The notes under the pieces are model-generated. The model did no database searches. It was not told where the DNA came from and saw nothing but the letters and a program-made list of their open reading frames with translations. Positions 50,630-63,200 of a DNA stretch of 64,000 nt are shown here, in pieces. Each line of letters opens with the position of its first letter. Within the stretch, counting starts at the first letter, position 1. This DNA comes from Polytrichum commune (lineage: Eukaryota > Streptophyta > Polytrichopsida > Polytrichales > Polytrichaceae). The stretch spans positions 28,148,001 to 28,212,000 of the forward strand of contig OX485804.1 in NCBI GenBank assembly GCA_950295325.1, written 5' to 3'. The position numbers were made by a program, and so were the translations under genes.

Positions 50630-51660
50630 TCTTGATTGAGCCCCTAGATTTTGGTTGATGTGTGGTTTGGTGATGTCGCACACTTTTCCATGAGGAGTAC
50701 CTATAACACCATGAGCACAAACGGGACCCTGGACTGACACCCGAGACTTGTGCCGCTATAGGTGAGAGGTCCCAAGTGGCTCTAATATATGTGGGTGGGG
50801 GCTATGGACGTTGAGAAAGCCTCCCACCCATGAAGATAAGAGTCTCAAGGGTGAGGCCATGAGCATTTGGTAGCTTATGGCCTCCCAATTCTAAAATGCT
50901 CAAGAACTTCCCAATCGAAGGTGTGGGTTAGGAGATATGACAATTTGAGTGGGACGATGAATTAGGACAACAATGACCCGGAGTAGGACAATAGTGACCC
51001 GAGGTTAGGACAATTATAACTCCTGCAATATTTGTCTGAATGGGACAAGTGAGGAGTCTATCGGCATCTAAGCAAAAAATAGATGTCGATGGATTGGTTG
51101 CTCAATAGAATTTGAGATTGGATGACGAAGTTATGGAGGTTTGAAGTTGCTAGGGGCTCCAGCTCCTACGGCTAAGGAAAAACGTCTACTTGGCCCCAAC
51201 TCTTAGGAGAGAGAGAAAATGTTACTTTATGGTGGGGTAAAGGCCTTGCACAAACTCCTAGAGGCTTATATGGGGAGGCAGCTTTGTCGACCAACCCCAC
51301 GCGTTGCAAAACAACATAGCCTCCACGGGAGTTGGCCCAACATGAGGGTGAAGTTGCTGATTTGAAATATGCTTTAGGTTGTTTTAGTATTGCTCCGGCA
51401 ACACAGTGATCAACTCAAGATTGGATGAACATGAATGAAAGTCCGCACCTAATCATTGGCTACCTACTGAGGGAAGAGTCCCAACTGCATGTGTAAAAGA
51501 ATCTAGTAACCAAGCTATGAGCGTAGAGGTTGGGATGGGAAATTAATCACGTGCGTGTGTATGATGTGCGGGGTTAGCGCTCGTAACACCTGCTAGAGTT
51601 GCGAAACGGTGAAGGTAAGTTAAGGGGATCTAGCAAGGGTCGCAACACGTGGTATCAAAA
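50630..51660 (+). mobile_element. LTR of an LTR retrotransposon, copy 2, with primer-binding-like site
   Basis: Collinear with 5.6-7.0 kb. It ends at GGTCGCAACA and is followed by TGGTATCAAAA (51649-51659), close to the TGGTATCAGAGC complement of plant initiator tRNA-Met used by many Copia elements. The 5' limit is approximate. No second LTR was found in the window, though decayed Copia coding DNA lies 3.6 kb downstream on the same strand. Confidence 0.5.
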
Positions 51661-51679
51661 AATATACATTATAAAAACA

Positions 51680-51960
51680 CGTGTAAAAGGGATTGGATTA
51701 CATCTTCAAATATTAATAACTACTCCACATTCAATAGTGAACATAATTGGGAGGACCTATGATCCAGTTAAGGATTCAACAAACATGCACTTCTAATAAC
51801 CATAATTAAAATAGGGGAGGTCCGATTTCAATCTTATTTTTGCATATGTTTCATCATAGATTTGCTAATGCATTACAAGTTTTGTTGCATAAAACTAATT
51901 GGTAGAAGTTGGAGAATATGGAAAATGAATCAAATAACACCCACATACCTTAGAAGGTAC
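51680..51960 (+). repeat. Retroelement leader-type repeat
   Basis: Directly follows the primer-binding-like site. Related to 32.13-32.85 kb (there split by a MITE) and 33.06-33.24 kb through blocks such as TCAATAGT.AAC, CATGCACTTC and GAAGTTGGA. This suggests that those segments also come from the same retroelement family. Confidence 0.45.
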
Positions 51961-53059
51961 TCTAACTTAGCTTAGTCAAGTCTAAGTTAGGCTCACTTTA
52001 TGCCCAACATCCATCTTTTGTTTAGACTAGGTCCTAGGTACATTGTCTAGCCTATGCTACTTTCTATACTACACTATATTTGTATCCTAATTAATGTTTG
52101 CGAGACTAATTTCCGTAGCACACACTAATTTTCCAAGTCTCAAAATTAATGAGGGTTGAAGTTTTTAGTGAATGATACTAAATTCATGAATACATGCTTA
52201 TTTATCATACATTGCAGAAAAAATAATGCATGCTCTAAAGTGCTTGCAGAGCAACAAAAAAAATTATATGCATATACATCCTTGTCAGTGAATGCCATGA
52301 TGAATAGTGTCGGTAAGGTATATGAAGCTATTGTGAACACCTCTAGCTTTGTGGAATCATCCATCTGATGGATTCGTGCATTAGAAGCTTGAGCATGTTA
52401 GCAATTGCGAATCATGACCAAAGATTTTGAAATCGTTTAAATTGGATTTGAGGACGGTGTTGATCTAGGCTCCAAATTCAAAGATTCTTTAATTTTCAAT
52501 GTGATGGTATAGGGTGAAATTCTTTTATTGCTCATTGTTGTGTAATGAACACCATCATTAGCACATTCTACATGGGTCATTTGCCGATGAAAACCAAATT
52601 GTATGCCAATATTGGCTATTTCATGTCTCTAAAGTGGTCACATGTTCTTTAATATTCTAACCCTTACTAATTATATAACTAGGCTAGTATCAGAAGTTTC
52701 CAAACCATTTTCTTGAGCATCGAGTTCCGCTACTCCAAAGTCAAATGAAACATGTTGCGCCACCTCCTCCTCTAAATCAACTCTATAGTGTGATCCAACT
52801 GATGTCATGCTTATGAATGAACATACTATTCTTGATAGAGCTAATAACAATGCCCTAAGATCTTCACCTTTGTTCCTGGTTGAGTCATGTAATATGATAC
52901 ACCTCAAACATAACCACGTGGAGAATGACATAATGGAAGGCCTCACTAAAGCCACCATGTCATACCACAAAAAAATGGTCATTCAATTACTAATGGAGTT
53001 TATGCCAATGGTGTAGGATGACATACTCACGTTTTTTTTTTTAACTCTTCATTAAAGAG

Positions 53060-53860
53060 TGTTAATACATTTCCACGTCTTTCATAACCGACGCCTTCAT
53101 AGACTCCTCTTCATAGGACTCCCATGTATGATGATGCGTATATTCATGCAAGTTCAAATACTTTGTGCAAAATCCAAGTATTTTTTGTCTCACATATCTA
53201 TTGGCCATTGTTGCCTCTGGATGCGCCTTGTTTCTAACAAATGTCTTTAAAGTCCTTAGTACCTCTCAATGATACATCCATATATTGCCTACCGGATCAT
53301 ATAATTTTAGTTTGCCAACTAAATTGGTTAATATATGCTTCATTATGTCAAAGAACAACGAAATAAAACACACCTATAAATAACATAACGTCTCAACTAC
53401 ATATAGTTTCAGTGTAACAATCTCATCCTTGTCTATTACCTTTACACAAATACATGTTAACCTTTCATCCAATCTTATCAAATCTATTCTTTAGAAATGA
53501 TATATCAATGTCATACTGAGAACATGCATTATCTGTTCAATTAGATAATGATAGTCATGTATTTTAGAACCTATCAACTTGGTTTTCCTGATATGTACTT
53601 TTAATGACAGTAGGTGTGAGAATATCACTCACCTCGTCGAGGAATAATTTTTTCTCATTTTCCTATGAAAACATAGAAAGCACATGGTGGGAAAATGTTT
53701 GTCGGTTTAGTCTCTCTTTAAACCATAGGTTGCGGTGGACCTCCACATACTCCATGTCTCTCCAAAATTTGAGGGTGTTGTTTTCTCCAAACATGAACTT
53801 CATTATTGATTCCGCAATATTTTTTTCAACATGTATGACGTCCAACGCATGTCTCAAATC
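53060..53860 (-). pseudogene. CACTA (En/Spm) TNP2-like transposase remnant
   Basis: Minus-strand reading gives, in order, HALDVIHVEKNIAESIM (53.86 kb), a degenerate middle with several stops, and near 53.2 kb IWMYH, EVLRTLKTFVRN and HPEATMANRYV. These fit the TNP2/DUF4218 pattern (HALDVMHIEKN, then RWMYPFERYLKTLK, then VRN-A-PE-S-AEGYL). Frameshifts and stops make it clearly dead. Flanking CACTA ends were not found. Confidence 0.75.
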
Positions 53861-54949
53861 ATGTACACATACGTTCTTGGCTAGTATTAATAAAATCTCC
53901 TTAATAATATCAATTGATATTTTAGTAGTTTGTTTGTTTACCTTTCAATAAGACAAACTAAACAAGGTTGGTAATCGTTTCACACCACTACAAAACATTG
54001 GGTCGCCTTCTACAGCTAGCCTTCCACTAAAACGTGTGTACCATGCTTGCATAAATTTCCATTGTATGTGGCTCATTGCATTTGTTGCGGGTGGTTCTTC
54101 TTGTAATTATTATGTTGAAAATAAAATACCATCATAGCGAAACGGCTGGTTAGGGTAACTACCTCCGGTGGCTTCCTCCATAAACTACCTTGGATACATG
54201 GTCTTAGTACCTTGAAAGAATGTTTAGACAACACACAAGACATGCGTAATATCCCTTGTTGGTAGTGTCGGCCATTATGACATAGGCTAAAAAGTCATGG
54301 ATATGTTATGACATTGTCATCGATGACTAGGTGTACGTAGACCCAACCTCATCGTCAACGACACCTCGTTGAGGACGCCTAGTTGTCGAGGACGCCTCGT
54401 CGTCGCAGGATGGTAACTAGGTGCCGGTACAGTGCCCCATCATCTTAGGAGATGGTGGTGATCAAAGACCTTAAATAGACACCAAGGTTGAGAGAGAAAT
54501 CAATCGAAGTCTCGGTCCTACTTTCTAGCTCTCAAAGATTATATGATCTTACTTGCGTAATATGTTTTCATTTCATATTCATTTTGTACCCATTTTGTAA
54601 CACGTTATCATCATGAGGCTCGAAGCAACGGAGTTGTGATTTTGTAGTGGAATTTTGGTGAACGGTATTCATGTTGAGTGTTGTGAGGTGAAGGAAAGAA
54701 AAATGTAGCCAAATATGGTGTAGTGATATGATGGAGTGAAAGATGTAGTAAAATATAGTATAAAAGTATAGAGAATGTATGATATTTCCGTATAGAATTT
54801 GTAGCACTAAATTTGGGGTTTGAAATTATTGTCTCTCTAAAAGCATTAGCGTTTTATGGAGAAGAAGAAATGTTTAAAAGAATAGTAAATGTATATGTGT
54901 CTCTAGAGATGTTCACTCACCAATGTCTACAAGGAATTTATTGAATTTC

Positions 54950-55112
54950 CAAGACATTCAACGAAATGATTTTTACCTTCGTACAGTTGAGAAAGATAAT
55001 CAAGGGTTGTTGCAGATTTTGGATCACGACGGATTCCCAATATTCTGACATACTCCTCAAGTATGTACACCGTTTCTTTAATTTGTTCGTCCGAGGGAGA
55101 GGTTGCTACATT
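54950..55112 (-). pseudogene. Orphan exon-like ORF, family unknown
   Basis: Minus strand, about 50 codons with coding-like composition: SDEQIKETVYILEEYVRIL, then GIRRDPKSATTLDYLSQLYEG. It lies between a TGTAG acceptor near 55113 and a GAAG/GTAAAA donor near 54975. No adjacent exons were found. Placed between CACTA and Copia remnants, it may be a host gene fragment captured by a transposon. I do not recognise the source gene. Confidence 0.35.
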
Positions 55113-55264
55113 TTGTGTGAACACATAACATGAGCGCATGGGACAAACGAGAATTTCAATGATGAGGCGAATTGTTCCCAACACAAAATGACACAAATTT
55201 CAAGTATCAAATTTGTTGAAATGTATAAAATCTTGTGAATTTTGTATTTTAGAAAAAAATGTTG

Positions 55265-56100
55265 TTGGATCTCATAAACAAAAATTAGCACAAAGGGTTC
55301 GAGGGGATATATGTTGAGTGTGAATCACTTAGTATTATTAGATATTTAGATCCTCCAACTAGAAATTTACTACGAAATGTTTTTGCCGATTACTTTTTTT
55401 ATGAAGGAATTTTTTCATGTTTGGTAGGACACTCAAATCCATGTAGAAATTTGAACTTTAATGTTTTATATATTCCAAAGATGTTTCCAGATCCTCGTAG
55501 CCAAGGATGTGAAAGAGATGTTGAACGCATTCTACATTTGAATCAGTTAGCTGATAGACTATCCGATTTATTCAATAATACAACAAATGTGACTAAGTGA
55601 CACACTCATGTTGCTAATGCACATACTCATCTAGAGAGATCCACTATTCAAACCACATCCTTGAAGAGGGGTCGTAATAGAGATCTTCAACTTCACAAAC
55701 AACGTATCCAAGGGGAGGTACGTGCGACACACAAAGGTATGCTTCCAAACATCGAGTTGGATGATTCTGAAAGAGAAGCACCAGTTGATCAACAAATATT
55801 ACAATCAACTTTGTAAAAACATGAAAATTATGGGATCGTATGCATGTAAACCTAGATGATGCCTTTTGTTTTCATGTATCACAACACTTCGACAATGATT
55901 GTAATCCGACTTCTATAGCCGAGGCTCGTGGTTGAAGTGATTGGCCCATGTGGGAAGAAGCCATGAGATTTGAACTAGAGTCTCTTATATCAAGGAAGGT
56001 GTTTAGTCCAGTTGAGACTACGCCAAAAGGGGTTAACCTTGTGGGTTGTAAATGGGTATTTGTGAAGATTTTGTTTCAGATGGCACTTCCTTTGAGGCTA
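55265..56100 (+). pseudogene. Copia polyprotein remnant (integrase end to reverse transcriptase start)
   Basis: Plus-strand segments follow Copia order: CESLSIIRYLDPPTRNLL and FADYFFYEGIF (55.3-55.4 kb), PDPRSQGCERDVERILHLNQ (about 55.5 kb), LKRGRNRD (about 55.66 kb), then DWPMWEEAMRFELESLISRK, VFSPVETTPKGV and GCKWVFVK (55.94-56.07 kb), the usual start of the reverse transcriptase. Several stops interrupt it; catalytic regions downstream are missing. It is dead. Confidence 0.8.
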
Positions 56101-56385
56101 ATGGTGAAGCTGATGACAATTTCAATGCCCCTCTCCACCCCCCCTCCATATGGTATATGTTAATATTCAAATAACATCTTATAAATGATCTCAATATCCA
56201 ATCTTGGATTGATACATGTTTGACAATACAAATCATAAAAATTCAAAATAAAAATTTCAATATTACTCGATTTTGGTTTCCGCTACTTGAATCATATATT
56301 GTGAGCATCGCAAAGCCTTTAGTTTGTTATATATCTAACAATCGATTGGGAGTGTTGACTACTATTCAAATGCTAATCGCAATCA

Positions 56386-56423
<38 letters not shown>

Positions 56424-57238
56424 AGCCATTATTGTGATAATTTTTAATTACATATCATGGGATGTCGTCATGACATTCGTGATATGATAGCCAGAGGTTA
56501 CATCATGTCCATTCACACAACCCACGAGTCAATGAGGATAAACAAATTAACTTTGTTAATGAACAAGACATTTGTACAAGCTTCAAACTTACGACTCGAG
56601 AAAAATGACTACAACTTTGATTTGCATTTCCTAATCAGGCCCTCATACTAATTGCTTAATTTATATCCTCAGAGGAGTGGGCTACTTGAAGAAGAAGAAG
56701 AAATATTTTCAGAATTATTTATATCCAAAAAAAAAAAAAAAAAAAAAAAAACATTCAAGAGAGGTCGAATGTGTTGCTAAAAGCTTGACTTTCCTAGAAA
56801 TCTTAACCTCGGAGGGCTCGGACTGTGAGTGCATTGAGTTTAGGATAGGGCCCAAAGGACTACAATCTAGAGGTATTCAACAGTAGAGTAGGTTAGATTC
56901 TGTCTGAAATCCTCACTCGTTTCTAATCATCTGCACTTTGCAATCCTGATTGACATTGTCAAGGCAATGTCTGTGAATCTGATGGAGAATCCAGGACCTA
57001 CTTAGAGACGTACTTCAAATTGCAACAAGTTGGCGAGAAGATGGATTTTAGAGACGATCCACAAAACAAGTGATCATTTGAAATCAAAGGAAAATTGTTC
57101 AAATGTACTAGTTTTACTTTGCATGCATCTATTGAGATCAGGGCACATGGAATCGTTTTTTGCTTCTACTGCTGAGCAGTTTTGATGGTTAAGATCTCTG
57201 TTGTGATGTTTGCTCATGTCCTAACACATTTGTTGTCC
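56101..57238. other. Intergenic; invertase 5' flank
   Basis: Holds a (TA)n tract at 56392-56421 and a run of about 23 A at 56729-56751 that could be the tail of a retroposed sequence. The invertase promoter should lie in the last few hundred bases; no TATA box was placed with confidence. Confidence 0.4.
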
Positions 57239-57268
57239 ATGGCTGATGCAACCACAGAGATGATTTGA
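57239..57268 (+). promoter_or_regulatory. Upstream ORF before the invertase start
   Basis: ATG at 57239 in a good context (G at +4) opens a 9-codon frame, MADATTEMI, ending at TGA 57266-57268, 14 nt before the main ATG. If the transcript starts upstream of it, it could dampen translation. A CACAG acceptor inside it (57257) is an alternative, in which case the uORF would be intronic. Confidence 0.35.
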
Positions 57269-57282
57269 ATAGGAGAAACGAA

Positions 57283-60200
57283 ATGGAAGAAACTCTGTGT
57301 TCAGTGCGCGTTGATCATGGATATGATGATACTCTAAGCCCTAATTTGGCAGTCCAGGAGCTAATTTCCGAATCCAGGACGAAGAGGCGAGGGAGTGTGA
57401 TCCTCCTCCTCCTCGCCGCCTGCTGCACGGCTGCTGTGTGGTGCTTAGGTGTAAAGGAATTTCGACAGCCTCTTGGAGTCAGAGACGATGTCACTTTGAG
57501 TGATGCGGAGGAGTCCAGACCGCAGCATTACCAATCCGCATTTCATTTCCAGCCTACCAAAAACTGGATGAATGGTATGGAATTTGGATCGATACACAGC
57601 TACAATTTCCCAAGTAATGCATATCTTAGAAAAATTGTGATGATAGAATCATGAAATACAACTCTGCAAGGCTTCAAAATTCTAGATTAACCACATGCAC
57701 AATGTGGAAGTACATGAAATGAGATGCACATACAGTAGTAGCTTCTACCCCTAATTTTGATCGATACACGGCTACAATTTCCTAAGTCATGCATGCTTCA
57801 GAAACATTGTGATGATAGAATTATGAATTACAACTCGGCAAGGCTTCAAATTTCTAGATTAACCACTTGCAGAAGAGTGGAAGTATATGAAATGAGAAGC
57901 ACAAAGAGTAGTATCTTCTAACCCTAATTTGGATTCTCCTCGGAATTTGACATGAGTTGGATTGGATGCCTTCGACTTCCTCCTACTCCGCAGATCCCAA
58001 CGGTGCGTTTCTTCTTTCATTTCATTTATGCACAGAAATTTTCTTTGTCCAGATGTGCAGTGGTTTTGTTTTGTTTGCTATGGAGTGCACAGTGGTGGTG
58101 AGCTCTGGCTCAAACTTGCAAGTTTGGTGAACCAACGTAGTAGAAGAATCTGAGCCCTTATGTGCCTCCAATGGTGGAGCTTTGGCTCCTCCCTTTTCTG
58201 GATTGATTTATCAGTTCAAGCCCAAACATGAACTTGTTGTCATCAGGTTAGAAATTCTACAGGGCAAGCCCAACCGTTGCCACCATATCCACATAACAAC
58301 TCCTCCCACATCCTCCACTTTTTGCATTTGCGAAGGCGGGGACAGCGCATTCTCCCACTCCGAGGGGAAATAAGGACATTAACTGTTCGTCTCATTATGT
58401 TTGTGGCGAGTTTTAAGTGGCTGCAAACGGGCTCGGTTTGTTGGAAAATGTGGATGAGCGTATCCGCTTTTCGCAAACATTTGCGGATACGGCAGTGGAA
58501 GGGAGCCCTCACCGCAAATTTTCCCAACACCATGCACTTTTCATCTATAATCTATGTTTGCTATGTGCATACGGCAACGGGTGGGCTTGCACATGTTCAC
58601 GTTCAGGCTTGAAATTGGATATCAAAAACTACCAACCTTGAGACAAATTTATCTTCAGCTTCTTAGGCACATGTTAGGGCGCTTGAGATTCGTTTACCTT
58701 GGCCTAACCAAACATGCAAGCTTGAGGTTGAGCTCAAGTAATTTGTGTGTGGCAAACTCATGAGCAGGGCGAATTCTTTGTTGTTCATATGCGCATTGGC
58801 TTGTTTCTTTCTAGAATTGCATAGTTTTGAGGCTGAGCTTCATATGTTGGTGGTGAGCAGGACCAATGTACTACAAGGGATTGTATCATTTGTTCTACCA
58901 GTACAATCCAGGAGGAGCTGTTTGGGGGAACCTGACCTGGGGTCATGCAGTGTCAAAAAATCTCATTCACTGGCTTCATCTTGAGCCGGCTCTGCTTCCA
59001 GATTGCTCGTATGATGCTGGAGGGGTGTGGTCAGGTTCGGTCACTTTTCGCCCCGATGGCACACCCATTATTCTTTATACAGGTAGTCACTTTTGGCTTC
59101 TGTTTTCCTATTGTAGGGTTTTGTTTTTGTCTGAAATAAGTAAGAGAAAAACAACTCCGATGTTGCCACCGGCATGAATTGTGGTGTTGCTTTATTTTCA
59201 AGTTGGTCTAAGTTTACATGGAATCCCGAAATGGACATTACGAGAATTAGAGGGCCCTGCAGACTGGTGCCTCCTTTTGAAGGTGAACACCTTGAACGGC
59301 TGTAGACAAGTCGATTGAGGTCTTACTACACATGTGTTGCAACAATTTGCTTTAGTCTTCCCATTACCTCTGGAGATCAGTAGCAAAAACTCAAGACAAG
59401 AATCCTTGTCAGGAACTGATGAAGTTTCATAAGTGGGGATGTCGTGAAAGGTGGCTTCTTCCATGGAGATAGATTGTTGTGGATGACCCCTGCTCAAATG
59501 GCTATTTCCGCATGCATGATTTGATGTTTCTATTCCATTCTAGTTTCTGATTCCTTCCTTTCATACGCTTCACATTGAGTATGTAAATCTAAAAGCTTGA
59601 GAATAACTACCTTTCAAGATTATTATTATAATGATTCGCTGAAATTGATGGCATCCAATCTGAGTATCTATGTTCAAACAACACTTACAGATGAGACAAT
59701 ATCCTTGTAAGTAACCTGGATGTAATGTTGAGGAATTAAAGGATACCATCAATTTACCTATATTGCAATCCGCGTATTTACTTTGATCCTCCTCATTGCT
59801 AATGCTTCCACAATTTGGGACAAATTACAGGCGTGGCCGATGATCTGGAGCAGACACAAAACATGGCTGTCCCAGAAGACACAAGTGATCCATACCTCCG
59901 CAAATGGATAAAAGTCCCTGAAAATCCACTCCTCCGGCACCCGGAAGGTGTGGGCAGGGAGGAATTCCGAGACCCCACAACTGCATGGCAAGTCGATGGT
60001 GGCTCGTGGCGAATTGCCATCGGAGTCCAATTTGGAACAAACGGATCAGCGTTGCTTTACAAGAGCGACGATCTTGTCCACTGGGAATTGAAGGAAATCC
60101 TCCATACAGTCCCCAGGTCGGGAATGTGGGAGTGCTTGGACTTCTTTCCGGTGGCATTACATGGGGAGGAAGGCTTGGATGTTTCAACTCATGGAGACAA

Positions 60201-63200
60201 GCATGTCTTGAAGGTGAGCTCATTCGACGACAAGCGTGATTACTATGCGGTTGGTACTTACAATGAGGTTGGTGAATCATTCACTCCCGACCGTCTGGAC
60301 CTTGACGTAACTCGTGGTTTGCAATATGACCACGGGAAGTTTTATGCCTCAAAGTCATTTTACGACCCAGTGAAGAAACGGCGTATCAATTGGGGGTGGT
60401 CCAATGAATCAGATACGGCAGCTGAAGACATTGCAAAAGGATGGGCATCACTCCAGGTAATAATAACCAGCGTTGTACTGGTATCACCCTTTTTTTAATT
60501 AGCACTTAAGTATCGATATATTGAGGGTTTGACATTGTTCTATACCAGTAGGGTCTGGATATTTGATTATCTTGGGCCAAAGATTTGTGCCACTCAAGTA
60601 AGTTGATCATGAAAACGACTGGAATCCTTATAGCTTGGAGATTTCGTTTTAAAGCACATTTGACCCTGAAATTATCATGAGACCCTGAAAGTAGTCTCGT
60701 GAGATCAAGTTGGGATGAATCAACCATAGACCTATAAGAAGAGGTTTTCACTGGACCTCCTTACTTGAGTGGCACCAATCTGAAGCCATTTTTTCATTTT
60801 TGTTACCATGCGGGTCTATATACCATCCAAGAACCTTCGTAGCTAGGTAAAAATTACCCTTAAGTATCATTATGGTAGGAGGATGGTATTGACCCAAACA
60901 ATGACTTGGGTGATTCTTTCACCTTGTGATACCCACCAAGCATCAACATCTGACGTGTATTACAATTCTGGTACTGGTCGGGTAGGTTCTTTGATACCAT
61001 TATGGATATTGTGTATTGCTATCATGCATTCACGTATATACCTTCAACATTGGTAATAACTTTAATCACAAATGTAAGGCTGCTTTCATTGGATTCAAGA
61101 CATAGATCCGTTGTCAGGAACTGATGAAATCAGTGGGGATGGATGTTGTGAAAGGTGGCTACATGCAGCTAGATTGTTGCGGATGGACCCTGTTCAAATG
61201 CTTTTCCCCAATTCAGCTATTGCCACATGTGTGATTTGTTTAATTATCTCATTCTATTTTTTGGTTGCTTCGTATTGAGAATGCAACATTAGTTGGAGTA
61301 ACTATGCTCTGTTGATTCTTATGTTTTAATGTACTGGGTACCTTTATATGTTTGCACATCGATACTTGCAAGGAATTATTTCATTGATCACCAAGGTCAG
61401 GTTCTGACTTTCTGATGTGAATCTGCAGTGCAGGCCATACCAAGGACATTGTGGCTTGACAACCAGCTAGGGGATAACCTCATACAGGCTCCTGTTGAGG
61501 AGCTGAAATTGTTGCGAGGTGCAAAATCGTCAATGGAAGAGGTGGAATTGGAGGCAGGCAGTACTATCAAAGTTGAGGGTTCCTCTGGAGGGCAGGTGAG
61601 ACCCAGAACACTTTTATGTATGCAAAGGTTAAAATTGATGATGCGTTATGGGTAATCCACAAAAGAACTTGAGGCAGTTGACCAATTCACTTAAGACCCC
61701 TATCCCGGATCCCATGGAATTTTCCGAGGTTAAGCCGCCTAAGGCCGGAATAGTACTCACATACCCTACCACCTATGATCCACCTAAAAATAGTGTAGAT
61801 ATCCAGATGAACCAGGTGTTTTCTACCAACTATGTGGGAACCTAGAGGCTGGCCCTTGGGGAATATGAGTGCCAGCCAGTTTGTCCATGCCTCTTCAAGG
61901 CATTTACCTTCAAGAGGAGGCAGCAGTGTTTGGGGCCCTCAAATTCTCATAATGACCGTTTCAGGATTACATATAGACTTAGACCAAGTCAAACATGAAG
62001 CAACATCATAATTCACACAAGTGGCAATACTGGAGTTGTCTTTCTTTCTTAAAGGCACTACGGTACTCCTTAGTGACTGTGGTTATGTATGTGCAGCTGG
62101 ATATAGAGGTCATGTTCGAGTATCCAAACATGTCCAAAGTGAATATTGACAATGTGAGTTATCTCAACAATCCGATAAATTGTAGTGAAAGAGGATCAGC
62201 GCAACAAGGTATACTTGGACCATTTGGGCTATTGGTGATGGCAGATGATGCATTGCAAGAGCAAACTGCAATCTTCTTTTACTTGTCTCAATCCAACAAT
62301 CGAAGCTGGGTTACGCATTTCTACAGTGACCAGAGCAGGTAATGTGAGGCTGTATAAACTAGAGTTTTGTACATTTCTCGAAGTTTGGTTGTACATAAAC
62401 TAGTAGGAGATGGGGTCTTTTCGACATGCCCTGATTGACACACTGTCATCTTGGACCCGTCTGTAACATCAGCTTTTGTCCCAAGAGGTTGAATTGGCAT
62501 ACTTTTGACACCAAATGTGGCTTGTCAATGGGTCCTAGGCGTCAAATGGGCCGTGTCAAAAAGGTATGCCTCTGGAGTCTGGAAGTTCTGATTACAGAAA
62601 CACCATATGGTTATTTGCAGAAATGAGATTTGCAGGTTGGAACTCTTCCTAGAGTCCAAACTGATTGACTTGGGTGTTGTATTTGCAGGTCTTCTTTGTT
62701 GACAGATGTTGACACCACTGTGTTCTGGAGCGACTTTCGTGTCTTGCCTACAGAGAACTTCTTATCTTTACGTGTGCTGGTAAGTCTCTTCTCCATGTTT
62801 TGAGACCCCAAAGTCGACTACCTCATGCTTAGTCCACCAATCTTAACCCCCCTTCGCACTAGAGCTTCACACGAGACCCCTTGCAATTTTCAGGAGTTTG
62901 ATACTTGGAGTTGACAAGTTTCCGTCCAAAGTTCAAACTATTGACACCTTGACCTTGAAATATCAAGTGGAAATGAAAAACAAGGAAGCATTTATGACAA
63001 GCTAAAGAATGCTTGAAAAGCCCATTGGCTTGGGGCCTACAAAACGAGAGCTTGAGCTCTCGACATTCCCAGGCTACCTCATGGAGGTAGTGCAGGATTT
63101 TGACCAAGAGCTTCTCAAAAAGGACCAAGAGCTTGTCGTAGTTGTTTCACATGGGATCCATCAAGGCACCATCTCAGCATTGCAAGTTTAGTAAAAAGGT

